Notes: generated by a model from the letters alone, not told the origin. A stretch of 36,896 bases of DNA from Gammaproteobacteria bacterium (GCA_019654215.1 BPDI01000030.1:1-36896); one strand, 5' to 3'; positions 1-8,905 are shown, counted from the stretch's first letter. Numbers and translations are program-made.

Positions 1-200
1 ATATCGATTGCTTTGTTTCTTGCTGTTGATACCTATGAAAACGGAGTCACTAAAAATTAACTTAATCCTATGTAAATAGGCCTGTACAAATTATTTTCAT
101 TGCAGGCATTTGTGACTTATTAAACTTGCAGTCATCAACACTAGAGTCTTTTCTCTAATAAAAGTACGATGATTCTAAATGAGAGTTTTACCTATTGATC

Positions 201-1023
201 ATGACAGTCTCACAGCCATTGATGATCGCCGTAGCCCCCAATGGTGCTCGCAAAACTCAGCAAGATCATCCGTCTATTCCAATTACCCCCCAAGAACTAG
301 CGGATACCGCGAGTCACTGTCTGGATGCAGGCGCATGCATGATTCATCTTCACGTCAGAGATGAGAGGCAGGGACATACTTTAGATCCGACTAAATACGC
401 CTCTGCTATTACGGCTATTCGGGAAAGAGTTGGCGAGAAGCTAATTCTTCAAATTACGACAGAAGCCGTGGGCATCTATAAGCCTGATGAACAAATTGAA
501 GTGGTAAAGACTGTTAAACCAGAAGCCGCGTCTATTGCACTCAGAGAATTTTGTCCGGATGAGAGCTATGAGCAGCAGGCAGGTGAATTCTTTATGTGGA
601 TGCATAAAGAAGGAGTCTCACCTCAATACATTCTTTATGATGAGACTGATATTCAGCGATTTAATGCCTATTGTGAAAAAGGATTTATTCCGGGAGAGAC
701 TCATACCGTCCTACTTGTGTTAGGGCGCTATCCCAAGAATCAGGAATCAGCTGTAAGCGACCTCTTCCCTTTATTAGACGAAGTAATAAGAATCATCTAT
801 GGTGGTTATGCGCTTTTGGCAAAACCGAATCCAATGCATGAATAAATCCATTGAGTTAGGAGGGCATTGTCGCGTCGGATTCGAAAATAATACTGCTATG
901 CCCGACGGAAGTATTGCCAACGGCAACCATGAGCTCATCGAAGTAATCACAGATAGTGCTCAATCTGCGGACAGACAAATAGCTGATGCAGATACTGCGC
1001 GGAAACTAATGGCATTCAGATAA
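201..1023 (+). CDS. Beta-keto acid cleavage enzyme (BKACE, DUF849), two frameshifts
   Basis: Members of this zinc-dependent family condense a beta-keto acid with acetyl-CoA to give acetoacetate and a new CoA ester; the substrate here cannot be told. Visible are the N-terminal strand MIAVAPNGA, the zinc-binding HLHVRD motif near residue 50, and the C-terminal LGGHCRVGFEN and DTARKLM motifs. The frame opens at 201 (ATG; an in-frame TTG lies at 195) and shifts near 795-800, where the tract WWLCAFGKTESNA (800-838) is read in a second frame. It shifts again near 838, and MNKSIELGGH onward is in a third. Both shifts need one added base. The restored length of about 275 residues is normal for the family. 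No partner genes are adjacent, so it looks like an orphan. The family call is firm; intactness is not. Confidence 0.8.
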
Positions 1024-1026
1024 GCA

Positions 1027-1326
1027 ATGACAGTAGACGTACAACAAGCTTTGCGATCTCGCGATAAAAACGATTAACTTCGATTTGATCACTCTGATGA
1101 GTACAATTCCATTCTCGCGGCGCTCGAAAGCTTCCCCAGTTTTCCATAGAATGGAGATGGGCGAATAAAGAAAGATAACCGGCTTTTGAAATTCCCTGCA
1201 GCATTCTGGTGGGAGCTCATTAACTTTTTTTATTCACGCGTAATAACTGGCAAGCTTTATTTTTTTTGCTCATCATCTGAACTCCAGGAGTTACTTCCTG
1301 AACATCTAAAGATCCATTTTTTTTAA
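1027..1326 (+). pseudogene. Possible degraded small ORF with two in-frame stops
   Basis: From ATG 1027 one reading frame runs about 100 codons to TAA 1324-1326, interrupted by a TAA at 1075 and a TAG about 70 bases later. The pieces read like protein: MTVDVQQALRSRDKND, then FDHSDEYNSILAALESFP, then KFPAAFWWELINFFYSR. I do not recognise a family. It starts 4 bases after the BKACE gene. It could be a decayed gene or chance openness; confidence is low. Confidence 0.22.
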
Positions 1327-1887
1327 ACTTATTTGCAAAATCACTGTGCGTTGACGTTCCCTTCTACCTGACTGCAGAATCAACCATTTTTTGCGTTCTG
1401 CGTAGTTTTCCCATCAAAAAAAGGAAATTTTGGATCTTCAGTTATTCTTTCTGACCACGATCGATAACCAGTGCGAGTTGATCACCCTCGCTTTAGCGAA
1501 TGCAAATGGGTGCCGGCGTAAATAAGCTGGAACATAGTGAAAAGGTGCCCAGTGCCCATTGTTATCAACAAACATATTTTTGTCTTTGAGAATAGAGACC
1601 ACTGCAAAAACTTGTGGATTCTCAAGTTTTGAAAAAACGGGATTAAAATTTTTTTTGCGCGTTTTTAAAAAGGGTACCTTTTCTTGGAAAATGAACTCTT
1701 ATATAAAAGCACCAAAAAACTTAATAACTTTAAATTTCTGAGAAATGCATTTGATGGCGATACGCAAAATATCAATATTTTAATCTCCACGGTAATTTAA
1801 CTTTTTTTAGCCTGGTTAAGGGGGGTTCCGATAAGTGGAAAAGGAGAGGATTTTAATCGCGCCCAATATCCACTGTCAGCCTAAGAA
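1327..1887. other. AT-rich intergenic stretch, nothing recognised
   Basis: About 560 bases between the BKACE region and the 3' end of the chrR-like gene. Frames are short and composed of low-complexity AT-rich codons. No RNA gene, repeat array or convincing terminator was seen. A G6 tract lies near 1821-1826 without hairpin partners. Confidence 0.5.
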
Positions 1888-2583
1888 TTAGACAGCTCTT
1901 TGCGACATTGAGCGTCGGAATCGATAATTGTTAATCGGATTAAGCAACCGTGCAATTCCTTTAGTAAAGGTCAGCGGGCTATCCAGTACTGCAAAGCATA
2001 AACACCCTTCATCGCTGCGCGGCTGATGGACATCTTTATTAGTTCTCATAATAAAATCCGACCGGTTGTATTCACCGAGTTCATCACTAAAACTTCCATC
2101 CAACACCAATGTGATTTCACTGCCCTGATGTTTATGCGCTGGGGTTTGACTACCAGGTGTCATATAAATAAATTCACATTGTGTTTCATCATCGATATTT
2201 AACTGCGCCTGCTTAATTCCTCCGCTAAGCTTCTTCCACACCAACCCATTTGATGCTGCTTTAGCCAATACTTTAGGTAAGCTAACACTGTGATCAAGCA
2301 TATGAATTTCACTAAGAGAGGGGTCCTGTTGCTCAATGTGATTTTGCTGCGGTTGACTAACAATCTTAGCAATCATGTCAGAGTAATCAGAACTGCTGTG
2401 CTTCTCAGACGTCTGCAACCAATCTATTGCCGCTTTAGCTTCAAATTCACTGGTTTTATGACAACAGAGCTCACAGAACTCTACATGAGCTGAAATTGCA
2501 ATATTCAAGCCTGCAGATAAGGTGCCCGCAGCAAATTCTTGCAGCAGTTCTGTAGAAGGATGAAATTTGGTTTCACTAATCAT
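1888..2583 (-). CDS. chrR: ChrR-type anti-sigma factor (zinc anti-sigma domain plus cupin)
   Basis: Holds the partner ECF sigma factor inactive in the cytoplasm until a photo-oxidative signal such as singlet oxygen releases it. The N-terminal zinc anti-sigma domain carries FHPSTELLQEFAAGTLS and the H-x3-C-x2-C motif in AHVEFCELC. The C-terminal half is a cupin with PAHKHQGSEITLVLDG (His, His and Glu ligands) and a later His in KDVHQP. Both domains and the overall length of about 231 residues match ChrR of Rhodobacter sphaeroides. The ATG at 2583 is preferred over the upstream TTG (2595) because it sits in ATGATTAG, overlapping the sigma gene stop by 8 bases, with GGA a good distance upstream. 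It is co-transcribed with and translationally coupled to the sigma gene. Confidence 0.88.
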   Translation of the reverse strand: MISETKFHPSTELLQEFAAGTLSAGLNIAISAHVEFCELCCHKTSEFEAKAAIDWLQTSEKHSSSDYSDMIAKIVSQPQQNHIEQQDPSLSEIHMLDHSVSLPKVLAKAASNGLVWKKLSGGIKQAQLNIDDETQCEFIYMTPGSQTPAHKHQGSEITLVLDGSFSDELGEYNRSDFIMRTNKDVHQPRSDEGCLCFAVLDSPLTFTKGIARLLNPINNYRFRRSMSQRAV

Positions 2584-3256
2584 TTTCAGTTCCAATTAAT
2601 TGTCTTAACTTGCCCAAAGCTAAGCGTAATCTTGATTTCAATGTTCCAAGCGGAATTTCTAAGATCGCGGCAGCCTCTTCATGGGTTTTGTCGTGTAAAT
2701 AAATTTGCTCAACTACGGCCTGCTGAGCAACCGGTAGTTGAATTAAAAACTTTTTGATTTGTACAAACTCCACATCTATAAAATCATTTTCAGCGATGCC
2801 ATAGGCATCTATATCGCCGGACTCACTCGACCATATATCATCCGCACTAACGCAGTTGGGCTGACGCTTCAGTTTTCTTAATATGTCAAAACAGCGGTTT
2901 CGCGTGAGAGTAAATATCCAGCTCTGCGCATTTCCTTTACTTATGTCGTAGAGGGGTGCTTTCTGCCAAACAATGAGCATAGCTTCCTGGACCAAGTCCT
3001 TGGAGAGCTGTTCATTTCGGGTAATTTTCATACCATGAGCAAAAATCCTATTCGCGAATCGATCAAAAAGTATGTTGAAAGCAGCTGTACACTGCTGGTC
3101 ACCTACCTTCATAAGCAGGGATTCATCACTATCTGGATTCAGGCTTTCAATAGGCAAATGCCCCGCGGTACTTGCTGCTGGCGTGGGTAACGATTCTTCT
3201 TTTACTGTGTATGAAGACAATGCGATCGCGTCCAAGGTCATAGAAATTTGGGTCAT
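2576..3256 (-). CDS. rpoE: ECF sigma factor, RpoE/ECF11 type (partner of ChrR)
   Basis: Alternative sigma-70 family factor expected to direct RNA polymerase to singlet-oxygen-response promoters. Region 2 is seen in FNILFDRFANRIF, LVQEAMLIVWQKA and the -10 recognition helix AQSWIFTLTRNRCFDILRK. Region 4 is seen in HEEAAAILEIPLGTLKSRL, the -35 helix-turn-helix. At 226 residues it is longer than usual because about 50 residues precede region 2. ATG 3256 would lie almost at the predicted transcription start, so the message would be leaderless or translation begins further in, for example at the ATG at 3241. The pairing with chrR and the autoregulatory-looking promoter support the ECF11 assignment. 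Target genes are inferred to be the divergent operon. Confidence 0.9.
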   Translation of the reverse strand: MTQISMTLDAIALSSYTVKEESLPTPAASTAGHLPIESLNPDSDESLLMKVGDQQCTAAFNILFDRFANRIFAHGMKITRNEQLSKDLVQEAMLIVWQKAPLYDISKGNAQSWIFTLTRNRCFDILRKLKRQPNCVSADDIWSSESGDIDAYGIAENDFIDVEFVQIKKFLIQLPVAQQAVVEQIYLHDKTHEEAAAILEIPLGTLKSRLRLALGKLRQLIGTEND

Positions 3257-3263
3257 GATTATA

Positions 3264-3292
3264 CATTACGCGGGCTTTCCGATCATAGATCA
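3264..3292 (-). promoter_or_regulatory. Predicted ECF (RpoE-type) promoter for the sigma/chrR operon
   Basis: On the minus strand TGATCT (3292-3287), an 18-base spacer, then TAATG (3268-3264). The published R. sphaeroides RpoE consensus is TGATCC-N18-TAAGA, so the -35 matches 5 of 6 and the spacing is exact. The -10 ends only 8 bases before ATG 3256. Autoregulation is typical for this sigma family; the site itself is inferred. Confidence 0.6.
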
Positions 3293-3321
3293 CTTATATC
3301 CTGACGACCCTCTGATTTTAG

Positions 3322-3350
3322 TGATCCAAACCCTTCCAGAAGGCGTAACA
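3322..3350 (+). promoter_or_regulatory. Predicted ECF (RpoE-type) promoter for the lipid-modification operon
   Basis: TGATCC at 3322-3327, an 18-base spacer, then TAACA at 3346-3350. The -35 and spacing fit the RpoE consensus TGATCC-N18-TAAGA perfectly and the -10 differs at one base. Transcription would start near 3357, about 26 bases ahead of the SnoaL-like gene. It lies back to back with the minus-strand promoter of the sigma operon. Confidence 0.72.
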
Positions 3351-3382
3351 TATAGAAATAACCTTTCATAGGCCCCTATCCA

Positions 3383-3853
3383 ATGACTCAGACCCCGGAG
3401 CTAACTTCCGCATCTCATCTGACCAGCGCCGACTACCTCGCAGAAAGAGTGAAACAGGCGTACCGGAGTCTCGGGCCAGATAACCTCACGACAGTAGAAT
3501 CGCTCTACACCGATGATGTGTACTTTGAAGATCCATCACATGGCGTGCAGGGAAAAGCTGCATTGATTAAGTACTTTACTAATCAATTTCAAAACCTAAA
3601 GAACTGTTCTTTTAAATTTCATCAAACCATTACCAATGGTTCAGACATTTTTCTAGCCTGGACTATGTTTGTAAAACATCCACGCCTAAACGGTGGTGAA
3701 ATGATTCGAGTTGAAGGAGCGAGCTATCTCAAAACTCGAAATGGTAAGATCTACTACCACCGCGACTACTTCGATCTAGGCGCACTGTTGTATGAACAAC
3801 TGCCTTTATTAGGCCGCGTGGTTACAAAAATAAAGCAGCGGCTGGGTCAATGA
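3383..3853 (+). CDS. SnoaL-like / NTF2-fold protein, first gene of ECF-linked operon
   Basis: A 156-residue cytosolic protein of the SnoaL-like cone-fold group (nuclear transport factor 2 superfamily). Typical are VKQAYRSLGPDNLTTVESLY, YFEDPSHGVQGKAALIKYF and the closing YLKTRNGKIYYHRDYFDLG. The fold serves both small enzymes and binding proteins, so its reaction is unknown. It is the first gene after the predicted ECF promoter, and its TGA overlaps the ATG of the next gene (ATGA), so the two are translationally coupled. I recall the same protein type leading this gene set in other gammaproteobacteria. The ATG at 3383 fits the predicted transcription start, though its ribosome-binding site is weak. 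Confidence 0.85.
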   Translation: MTQTPELTSASHLTSADYLAERVKQAYRSLGPDNLTTVESLYTDDVYFEDPSHGVQGKAALIKYFTNQFQNLKNCSFKFHQTITNGSDIFLAWTMFVKHPRLNGGEMIRVEGASYLKTRNGKIYYHRDYFDLGALLYEQLPLLGRVVTKIKQRLGQ

Positions 3854-4573
3854 ACATTCTTATTACTGGCGCTAGTTCAGGTATCGGAAAACGATTAGCA
3901 ATAGACTATTTAAAGGCTGGGCATGTTGTTTATTGTTGTGGTCGAGATTTACCAGCTCTGAATCAAATCAAAGAACGGTTTCCCAATCTGGCAATAATCC
4001 TTAATTTTGATGTCTTTTAGCTTTTGGGAAACTTGCGCTGAATCCTTCAGCTCTCTGAAACCTTTAGATTTAGTAATTCTCAATGCGGGAACTTGCGAAT
4101 ACATCGACGCAAGAAGTTTTGATGCGGCGCTCTACTCCCGAGTCATGCGCGTCAATGTTGAAGGCACCGCAAATTGCTTGCAATTCTTAATTCCTCAGAT
4201 CAAGGAGGGAGGTTCGCTCGCCCTTATGGGCAGCAGCTCTAGTTTCTTGCCCTTGCCGAAGGCTGAGGCTTATGGGGCATCAAAGGCTGCAATTTATTAT
4301 CTTGCCCAAACTCTTCGAATCAGTCTAAAACCGGCAAAGATTTGCGTCAGCTACATAGCCCCGGGTTTTGTTGAAACTCCCCTTACCGACCGTAATGACT
4401 TTCCTATGCCAATGCGCGTAGACGTAAATTATGCTTCTGCTCAAATCCAAAAAGGACTGGCAAAGGGAAACTGGTTAATTCATTTTCCCAAAAATTTCAC
4501 CTGGCTTCTCAAAGCAATAGGAGTTCTGCCAGCTCGCTTACAGCAATTTCTCATTGCAAAGGCCCTAGCATAG
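3850..4573 (+). CDS. Short-chain dehydrogenase/reductase, one frameshift
   Basis: NAD(P)-dependent oxidoreductase of the classical SDR family. The cofactor loop TGASSGIG is near residue 8, the structural NAG in LNAGTCEYID near residue 79, and the catalytic Ser and Tyr-Lys are in MGSSSSF and AYGASKAA. The frame starts at ATG 3850, overlapping the previous stop. It breaks in the T4 run at 4015-4018; dropping one T restores DVFSFWE. The second piece runs to TAG 4571-4573. Restored length is about 240 residues, normal for the family. The substrate is unknown; in this operon it may act on a modified acyl chain or aldehyde, which is inference. Confidence 0.85.
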
Positions 4574-4591
4574 CAACCCTTAACTTGTTTC

Positions 4592-5845
4592 ATGGAAAAA
4601 CAACGTATCGCAATTATTGGCAGTGGAATTTCTGGATTAACCACAGCTTATCTACTACACAAATCTCACGAAATTACATTATTCGAAGCCAATGATTATA
4701 TAGGCGGGCATACTCATACAGTCAAAGTCGCCCAAGGAGAGCAATCTTATGATATCGACACCGGCTTCATAGTTTGCAACGATCGAAATTATCCTAATTT
4801 TCTGAAGCTCATGGATAAACTCAACATTGCCATGCAGCCGACCGAAATGAGTTTTAGTGTTCGCAATAACCCTCTAGGTTTGGAATACAATGGACACAAT
4901 CTAAATACTCTTTTCTCCCAGCGTCGAAATCTCCTACGTCCAAAATTTTATCGCTTGATTCGAGATATCTTGTATTTTAATAAGGCAGCCAAAAAGGCAA
5001 TAGAGGAAGGGGTTGCGGAGAATATAACCCTCGACACTTTTGTAAACCAACAATCATTAAGTGATATATTCAAAAATAACTACCTTTTGCCAATGGCTGC
5101 TGCCATCTGGTCATGCAGTATGGAGCAAGCCGGCGAATTTCCATTACATTTTTTTCTAAAGTTCTTTCTTAATCACGGATTACTGGACATCAAAAACCGC
5201 CCGCAATGGTACGCGGTAAAAGGAGGATCCAAAGCCTACATTGATCCTATGACCTCAGGGTTTAAAGATCAAATAAGGTTAAGCACTCCAGTGAATTCCG
5301 TAGTCCGCGATGATTCCTGGATTGAAGTAAACCATGCGACTGGAAAAGAAACCTTTGACCAGCTTGTTTTCGCTTGTCATAGCGATCAAGCGCTGGACCT
5401 CCTAAAAAATGCTAGCATTGAGGAGAAAGCGATTCTTGGTGAGCTGCTTTACCAACAAAATGATGTGATCTTGCATTCTGATGCGTCTCTCATGCCCAAA
5501 AAGTCTCTTTCCTGGGCGAGCTGGAACTTTCTAGCTGGCGAACAAGAGCACAATGATCCAACATTGGTTACTTATTGCATGAATATTTTACAAGGTATTG
5601 CCAGCGACCAACCATTTCTTGTTTCACTAAATGCGCGACATAAAATCGACCCCGAGAAAATAATCGGCGAATACGACTATACCCATCCCGTCTATTCAGT
5701 GGGGGAATGAAAGCCCAACCCAGACGAAATGAAATATCTGGAGTCGGGCGAATCCACTATTGCGGGCTTATTGGTACAACGGGTTTCATGAAGACGGAGT
5801 TCGAAGCGCACTAGATATTGGGAAAAATTTGGAGTCTCCTTGTGA
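4592..5845 (+). CDS. FAD-dependent amine-oxidase-like protein, C-terminal frameshifts
   Basis: Flavin oxidoreductase of the NAD(P)-binding/amine-oxidase superfamily. The FAD-binding fold opens with IAIIGSGISGLTTAYLL and FEANDYIGGHTHTV, and the substrate side shows DTGFIVCNDRNYPNF, WSCSMEQAGEFP and WYAVKGGSKAY. The main frame stops at 5710, but the conserved C-terminal motif follows in two other frames: SGVGRIHYCG, then AYWYNGFHEDGVRSALDIG. Adding one G at 5701-5705 and one at 5764-5766 joins them; one more A at 5823-5827 gives an end at TGA 5843-5845, overlapping the next ATG. In Rhodobacter sphaeroides proteins of this kind in the RpoE/ChrR regulon are linked to furan fatty acid formation. 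The same role is plausible here but unproven. Confidence 0.82.
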
Positions 5846-6635
5846 TGTCGTCTGGCAAAACTTTGAAAGCGCGATTTACGAAGGTTTCGTACGACATCGA
5901 CGCCATTATCCGAGCAAGCACGAGTTTCGCTACCCAATATTCATGTTTCTTCTTAATACAGAAGAGATTCCGAAGGTATTACAATCTTTTTGGCAACTAG
6001 GAACTCGAGTTTTGATTTGGGGCGCGCTTTAGAAGAGAAGACTACTTAGGCAGGCACGACGGGAATTTGAGTCATCAGTAAAATCAAAAATTTGCCGAAC
6101 TGCTCGGTAACAAAGATCGCAATTAGAGGGGGATGTTTATGTCCTCTGCCACCTGCGTTATTTCGGTTTCTATTTTAGCCCTCTTAATATTTATTTTCTT
6201 AAGGAAAATTCAAAATTTAAGTATGTCCTTGCAGAAGTTAGCAATACGCCTTGGAATGAAAAACACTATTACTTGCTAGATCCAGATGATTTAGCGCCTC
6301 ACCAAAAAGCTTTCCACGTATCGCCTTTTATTCCCATGGATCAGACTTATCGATGGATGATTAAGCCGCCATTTTCAAATTCCGAACGATGTGTAATTCA
6401 CATTGAGAGTACTCAAAACAGCAACGACACCAAAGTATTCGATGCCACCCTCAGTTTGAAAAGGAAACCATTAATCCAAAGAGAGCTTAACCGCGTATTG
6501 CTAAAAAAACCCATACAAACAGCAAGTATTGTGATGGGAATTTACTGGCAAGCATTAAAACTTTTTTTGAAACGAACCCCGTTTTACGGACACCCAACAA
6601 AAAATAAGATCAAGATCGAAAAAGGTACGCTATGA
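5845..6635 (+). pseudogene. DUF1365 protein, at least three frameshifts
   Basis: DUF1365 proteins almost always sit between an amine-oxidase-like gene and a CFA-like methyltransferase; their activity is not established. Motifs in order are SAIYEGFVRHRRHYP with EFRYPIFMFLL (frame from about 5865), RFRREDYLGRHDGN (6025-6078), VYVLCHLRYFGFYFSP with LAEVSNTPWNEKHYY (about 6133-6275), then FHVSPFIPMDQTYRWMIKPP to TGA 6633-6635. Frame changes lie at the T3 run 5862-5864, near 6020, and between 6079 and 6130. The start ATG 5845 overlaps the preceding TGA, and the stop overlaps the next start (ATGA). Read literally it is broken; the motifs are well kept, so the breaks are recent or artefactual. Confidence 0.75.
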
Positions 6636-7881
6636 GCCAGAAAGAATGGACTGTTGCAGATAGAGACTCGGAAGAAGTATTGCCGAAATCAATTGAACTG
6701 CTCCGCAAAGTGCTGATCCAAGTATTAAGCCGAGCTACCGAAGGACATTTTTTGCTGCGAGAAAAAGGCCGAGTAATTGCCGAAGTCGGCGACAGGGATT
6801 CAAGCTTAAAAGCAGAAGCTGATGTACTTGATTGGAGAGCTTATCGCCGCGCCTTGTTAGGGGGAAATACTGCCGCAGGCGAAGCATTTGTAGACGGATG
6901 GTGGACCTCTCCCGACATAACTCAGGTCACTCGTTTCTTTTCTCGAAATCTGGCAATGATGGATTATTGGGATAATCGATTTGGCTGGGTGCTAAAACCA
7001 TTTAGTTTATTTCGCTTAATTAGTCGGGCGAACACCAAAGCTCAAGCAAAAAAAAATATTCTTGCTCACTACGATTTAGGTAACGATCTTTACCAAACCT
7101 TTCTCGATTCAAGAATGCAATACAGCTCAGCCCTATACCACTCATCAGAAGATTCTTTGCAGCAAGCGCAGGTAAATAAATTGGTAAGAATTTGTGACCA
7201 GCTTCAACTTAAAGAATCCGACCATCTTCTTGAAGTAGGCTCTGGATGGGGTGGATTAGCAATTTTTGCCGCTAAAAATTACGGCTGCCAAGTAACGACA
7301 ACGACTATTTCCGACGAACAGTTTCGATATGCAAAAGATGAAATAAATAGAGAGGGAATATCTGATCGTATAAACTTGTTATCAAAAGACTACCGTTTAT
7401 TAGAAGGGCAATATGACAAAATCGTTTCAGTCGAAATGATTGAAGCTGTCGGAAGAAGTTCTTGCCAGGCTATTTCAATAAACTAAATACTTTACTGAAA
7501 CCAAACGGGCTATTACTTATTCAAGCGATAATAATTGCTGATCAACGATTTAAGGCTTATAGCCGCGGTGAAGATTTTATTCAAAAACATATTTTCCCCG
7601 GCGGTTTCCTGCCTTCCCTGAGTCTTGTTACAAAGATCATTGCAGATTCAACAGAACTTGTTGTGCGAGACATTTTAGACATTGGTCTCGATTATGCACA
7701 GACCCTTGCGCATTGGAGTGCAAACTTTAAGAACCAACGCGCGTATCTGGAAAGCCTAGGTTACGATGAAAGATTTCAAAATCTCTGGTCCTATTATTTA
7801 GGTTATTGTGAAGGTGGATTTCTCGAGCGGCGGATAAGCGCGGCACAGATTTTTGCTAGTAAGGCGCCTCATATCTACTGA
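6632..7881 (+). CDS. CFA-synthase-like SAM methyltransferase acting on lipids, one frameshift
   Basis: SAM-dependent methyltransferase of the cyclopropane-fatty-acyl-phospholipid synthase family, acting on unsaturated acyl chains of membrane phospholipids. An N-terminal lipid-binding domain holds NTAAGEAFVDGWWTSPD. Then come HYDLGNDLYQTFLD, the SAM loop LLEVGSGWGGLAIFAA, SVEMIEAVG, FIQKHIFPGGFLPS and SYYLGYCEGGF. The frame breaks at 7453-7458; adding one A gives RKFLPGYF. Restored length is about 416 residues. By eye, two of the residues reported as bicarbonate ligands in E. coli CFA synthase are changed: Cys139 is Ser (in YSSALY) and His266 is Gln (in LLIQAI). Glu239 and Tyr317 are kept. It may therefore make a methylated rather than cyclopropane product. 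Confidence 0.85.
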
Positions 7882-7883
7882 GT

Positions 7884-8417
7884 ATGCTTATAATGAAATT
7901 GCGAGCTGCATTTTCTTCAAAACTTTGTAATATAATTTTTTTCAATTTAATGTGGGTAGGATTGGTCATAGGACGAGAATCTCTGTTGGGGTTAACAGTG
8001 CCGATGGTTTTGATTTATTCGGCGATATTGGTTTTCATTGAGATCATTAAGATCCAACAGCTGTTGGTGCCGGCTGCTCTTGGAATAGCGATTGATTCAA
8101 TTCTGACTATGCTTGGAATTTTTGATTTCGGCGACACGACTCTCTTAATTCCGTTGTGGCTTATTACACTTTGGATTGCATTTTCAACCACCCTAACGCA
8201 ATCGTTAAAATTTGTTGGTAATAATTGGTTGGTTACTGTTACGTCGGGTGCAATTGTTTTACCTTTTAATTATGCGGTTGGAGAAAGATTGGGTGCTGTC
8301 ACATTTGCTGAAAACTATTTTCTTACCGTCTTCATTGTCGGAATAATCTGGTCGGCGTGTCTTCCTCTGCTATTTGCAACTACCGATGAAAGCTTTAAGA
8401 AAAAATTTACAGCTTAG
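7884..8417 (+). CDS. DUF2878 integral membrane protein
   Basis: A 177-residue inner-membrane protein with about five or six hydrophobic helices, for example IIFFNLMWVGLVIG, VPMVLIYSAILVFIEII, LLIPLWLITLWIAF and FLTVFIVGIIWSACLPLL. It fits DUF2878, which recurs next to CFA-like genes and has no assigned activity. It starts two bases after the preceding stop; a second in-frame ATG (7893) is also possible. Its 3' end overlaps the signal peptide of the next gene by about 30 bases, so coupling is likely. The frame is intact, unlike its neighbours. Confidence 0.78.
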   Translation: MLIMKLRAAFSSKLCNIIFFNLMWVGLVIGRESLLGLTVPMVLIYSAILVFIEIIKIQQLLVPAALGIAIDSILTMLGIFDFGDTTLLIPLWLITLWIAFSTTLTQSLKFVGNNWLVTVTSGAIVLPFNYAVGERLGAVTFAENYFLTVFIVGIIWSACLPLLFATTDESFKKKFTA

Positions 8418-8905
8418 TTTAGCGCTGCTGCTATCGCTATATGCCCCATTAAGTTTGGCAACTCTAACTGATGATCTTCAATTAGTAGGAGAAGCACGAC
8501 TTAGAGTACTGTTTTGGTCCATATATGACAGCTCGCTTTACACAATTAGTGGGAGATACTTTGGTGTTGAACCTAAGCTGACTCTGCGGATTAACTATCT
8601 TCGCAAGATTAAGAGCAGGCAATTGCTAGATCGAACGAGCGAAGAGTGGGAAAAGAATTCAATTATAGAACAAGATATTGAAAACTTGGCTGGAGAAGCT
8701 TGCCTCAATCTTGCCTGATGTTAAAAAGGGAGAAACGCTAACACTGCAGGTTGAAGATAATCTTAGCAGCAGCTTCTATTTAAACGATGAGTTAATTGAC
8801 AATATTGAAGACGCTGCCTTTACACAAGCGTTCCTCTCCATTTGGTTATCTGATAAAAGTAGTTATCCCAAGCAGCAAGCGCAACTGGTAGGTTTACGCA
8901 ATTAG
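8386..8905 (+). CDS. Secreted chalcone-isomerase-like protein, one frameshift
   Basis: Chalcone_isomerase-like family protein, a fold related to fatty-acid-binding proteins. An N-terminal signal peptide (KALRKNLQLSLALLLSLYA, predicted cleavage near SLA) places it in the periplasm. Family motifs are LQLVGEARLRVLFWSIYDS, LRINYLRKIKSRQLLD, then ILPDVKKGETLTLQ, SSFYLNDELI and AFLSIWLSD. The frame changes by one around 8680-8684 (GAAAAC); as read the first piece stops at 8718. ATG 8386 is chosen because it gives a clean signal peptide. These proteins often close this operon and may bind the modified fatty acid, which is inference. Confidence 0.75.

Noticed and set aside
1..60. Open frame of 19 codons at the left edge (ISIALFLAVDTYENGVTKN) that could be the end of an upstream gene
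   Set aside because: Too short to judge and no motif recognised; an open run of this size is common by chance.
1559..1741. 60-codon plus-strand frame in the AT-rich gap
   Set aside because: Low-complexity Phe/Lys/Asn composition, no ribosome-binding site, no neighbour relation.
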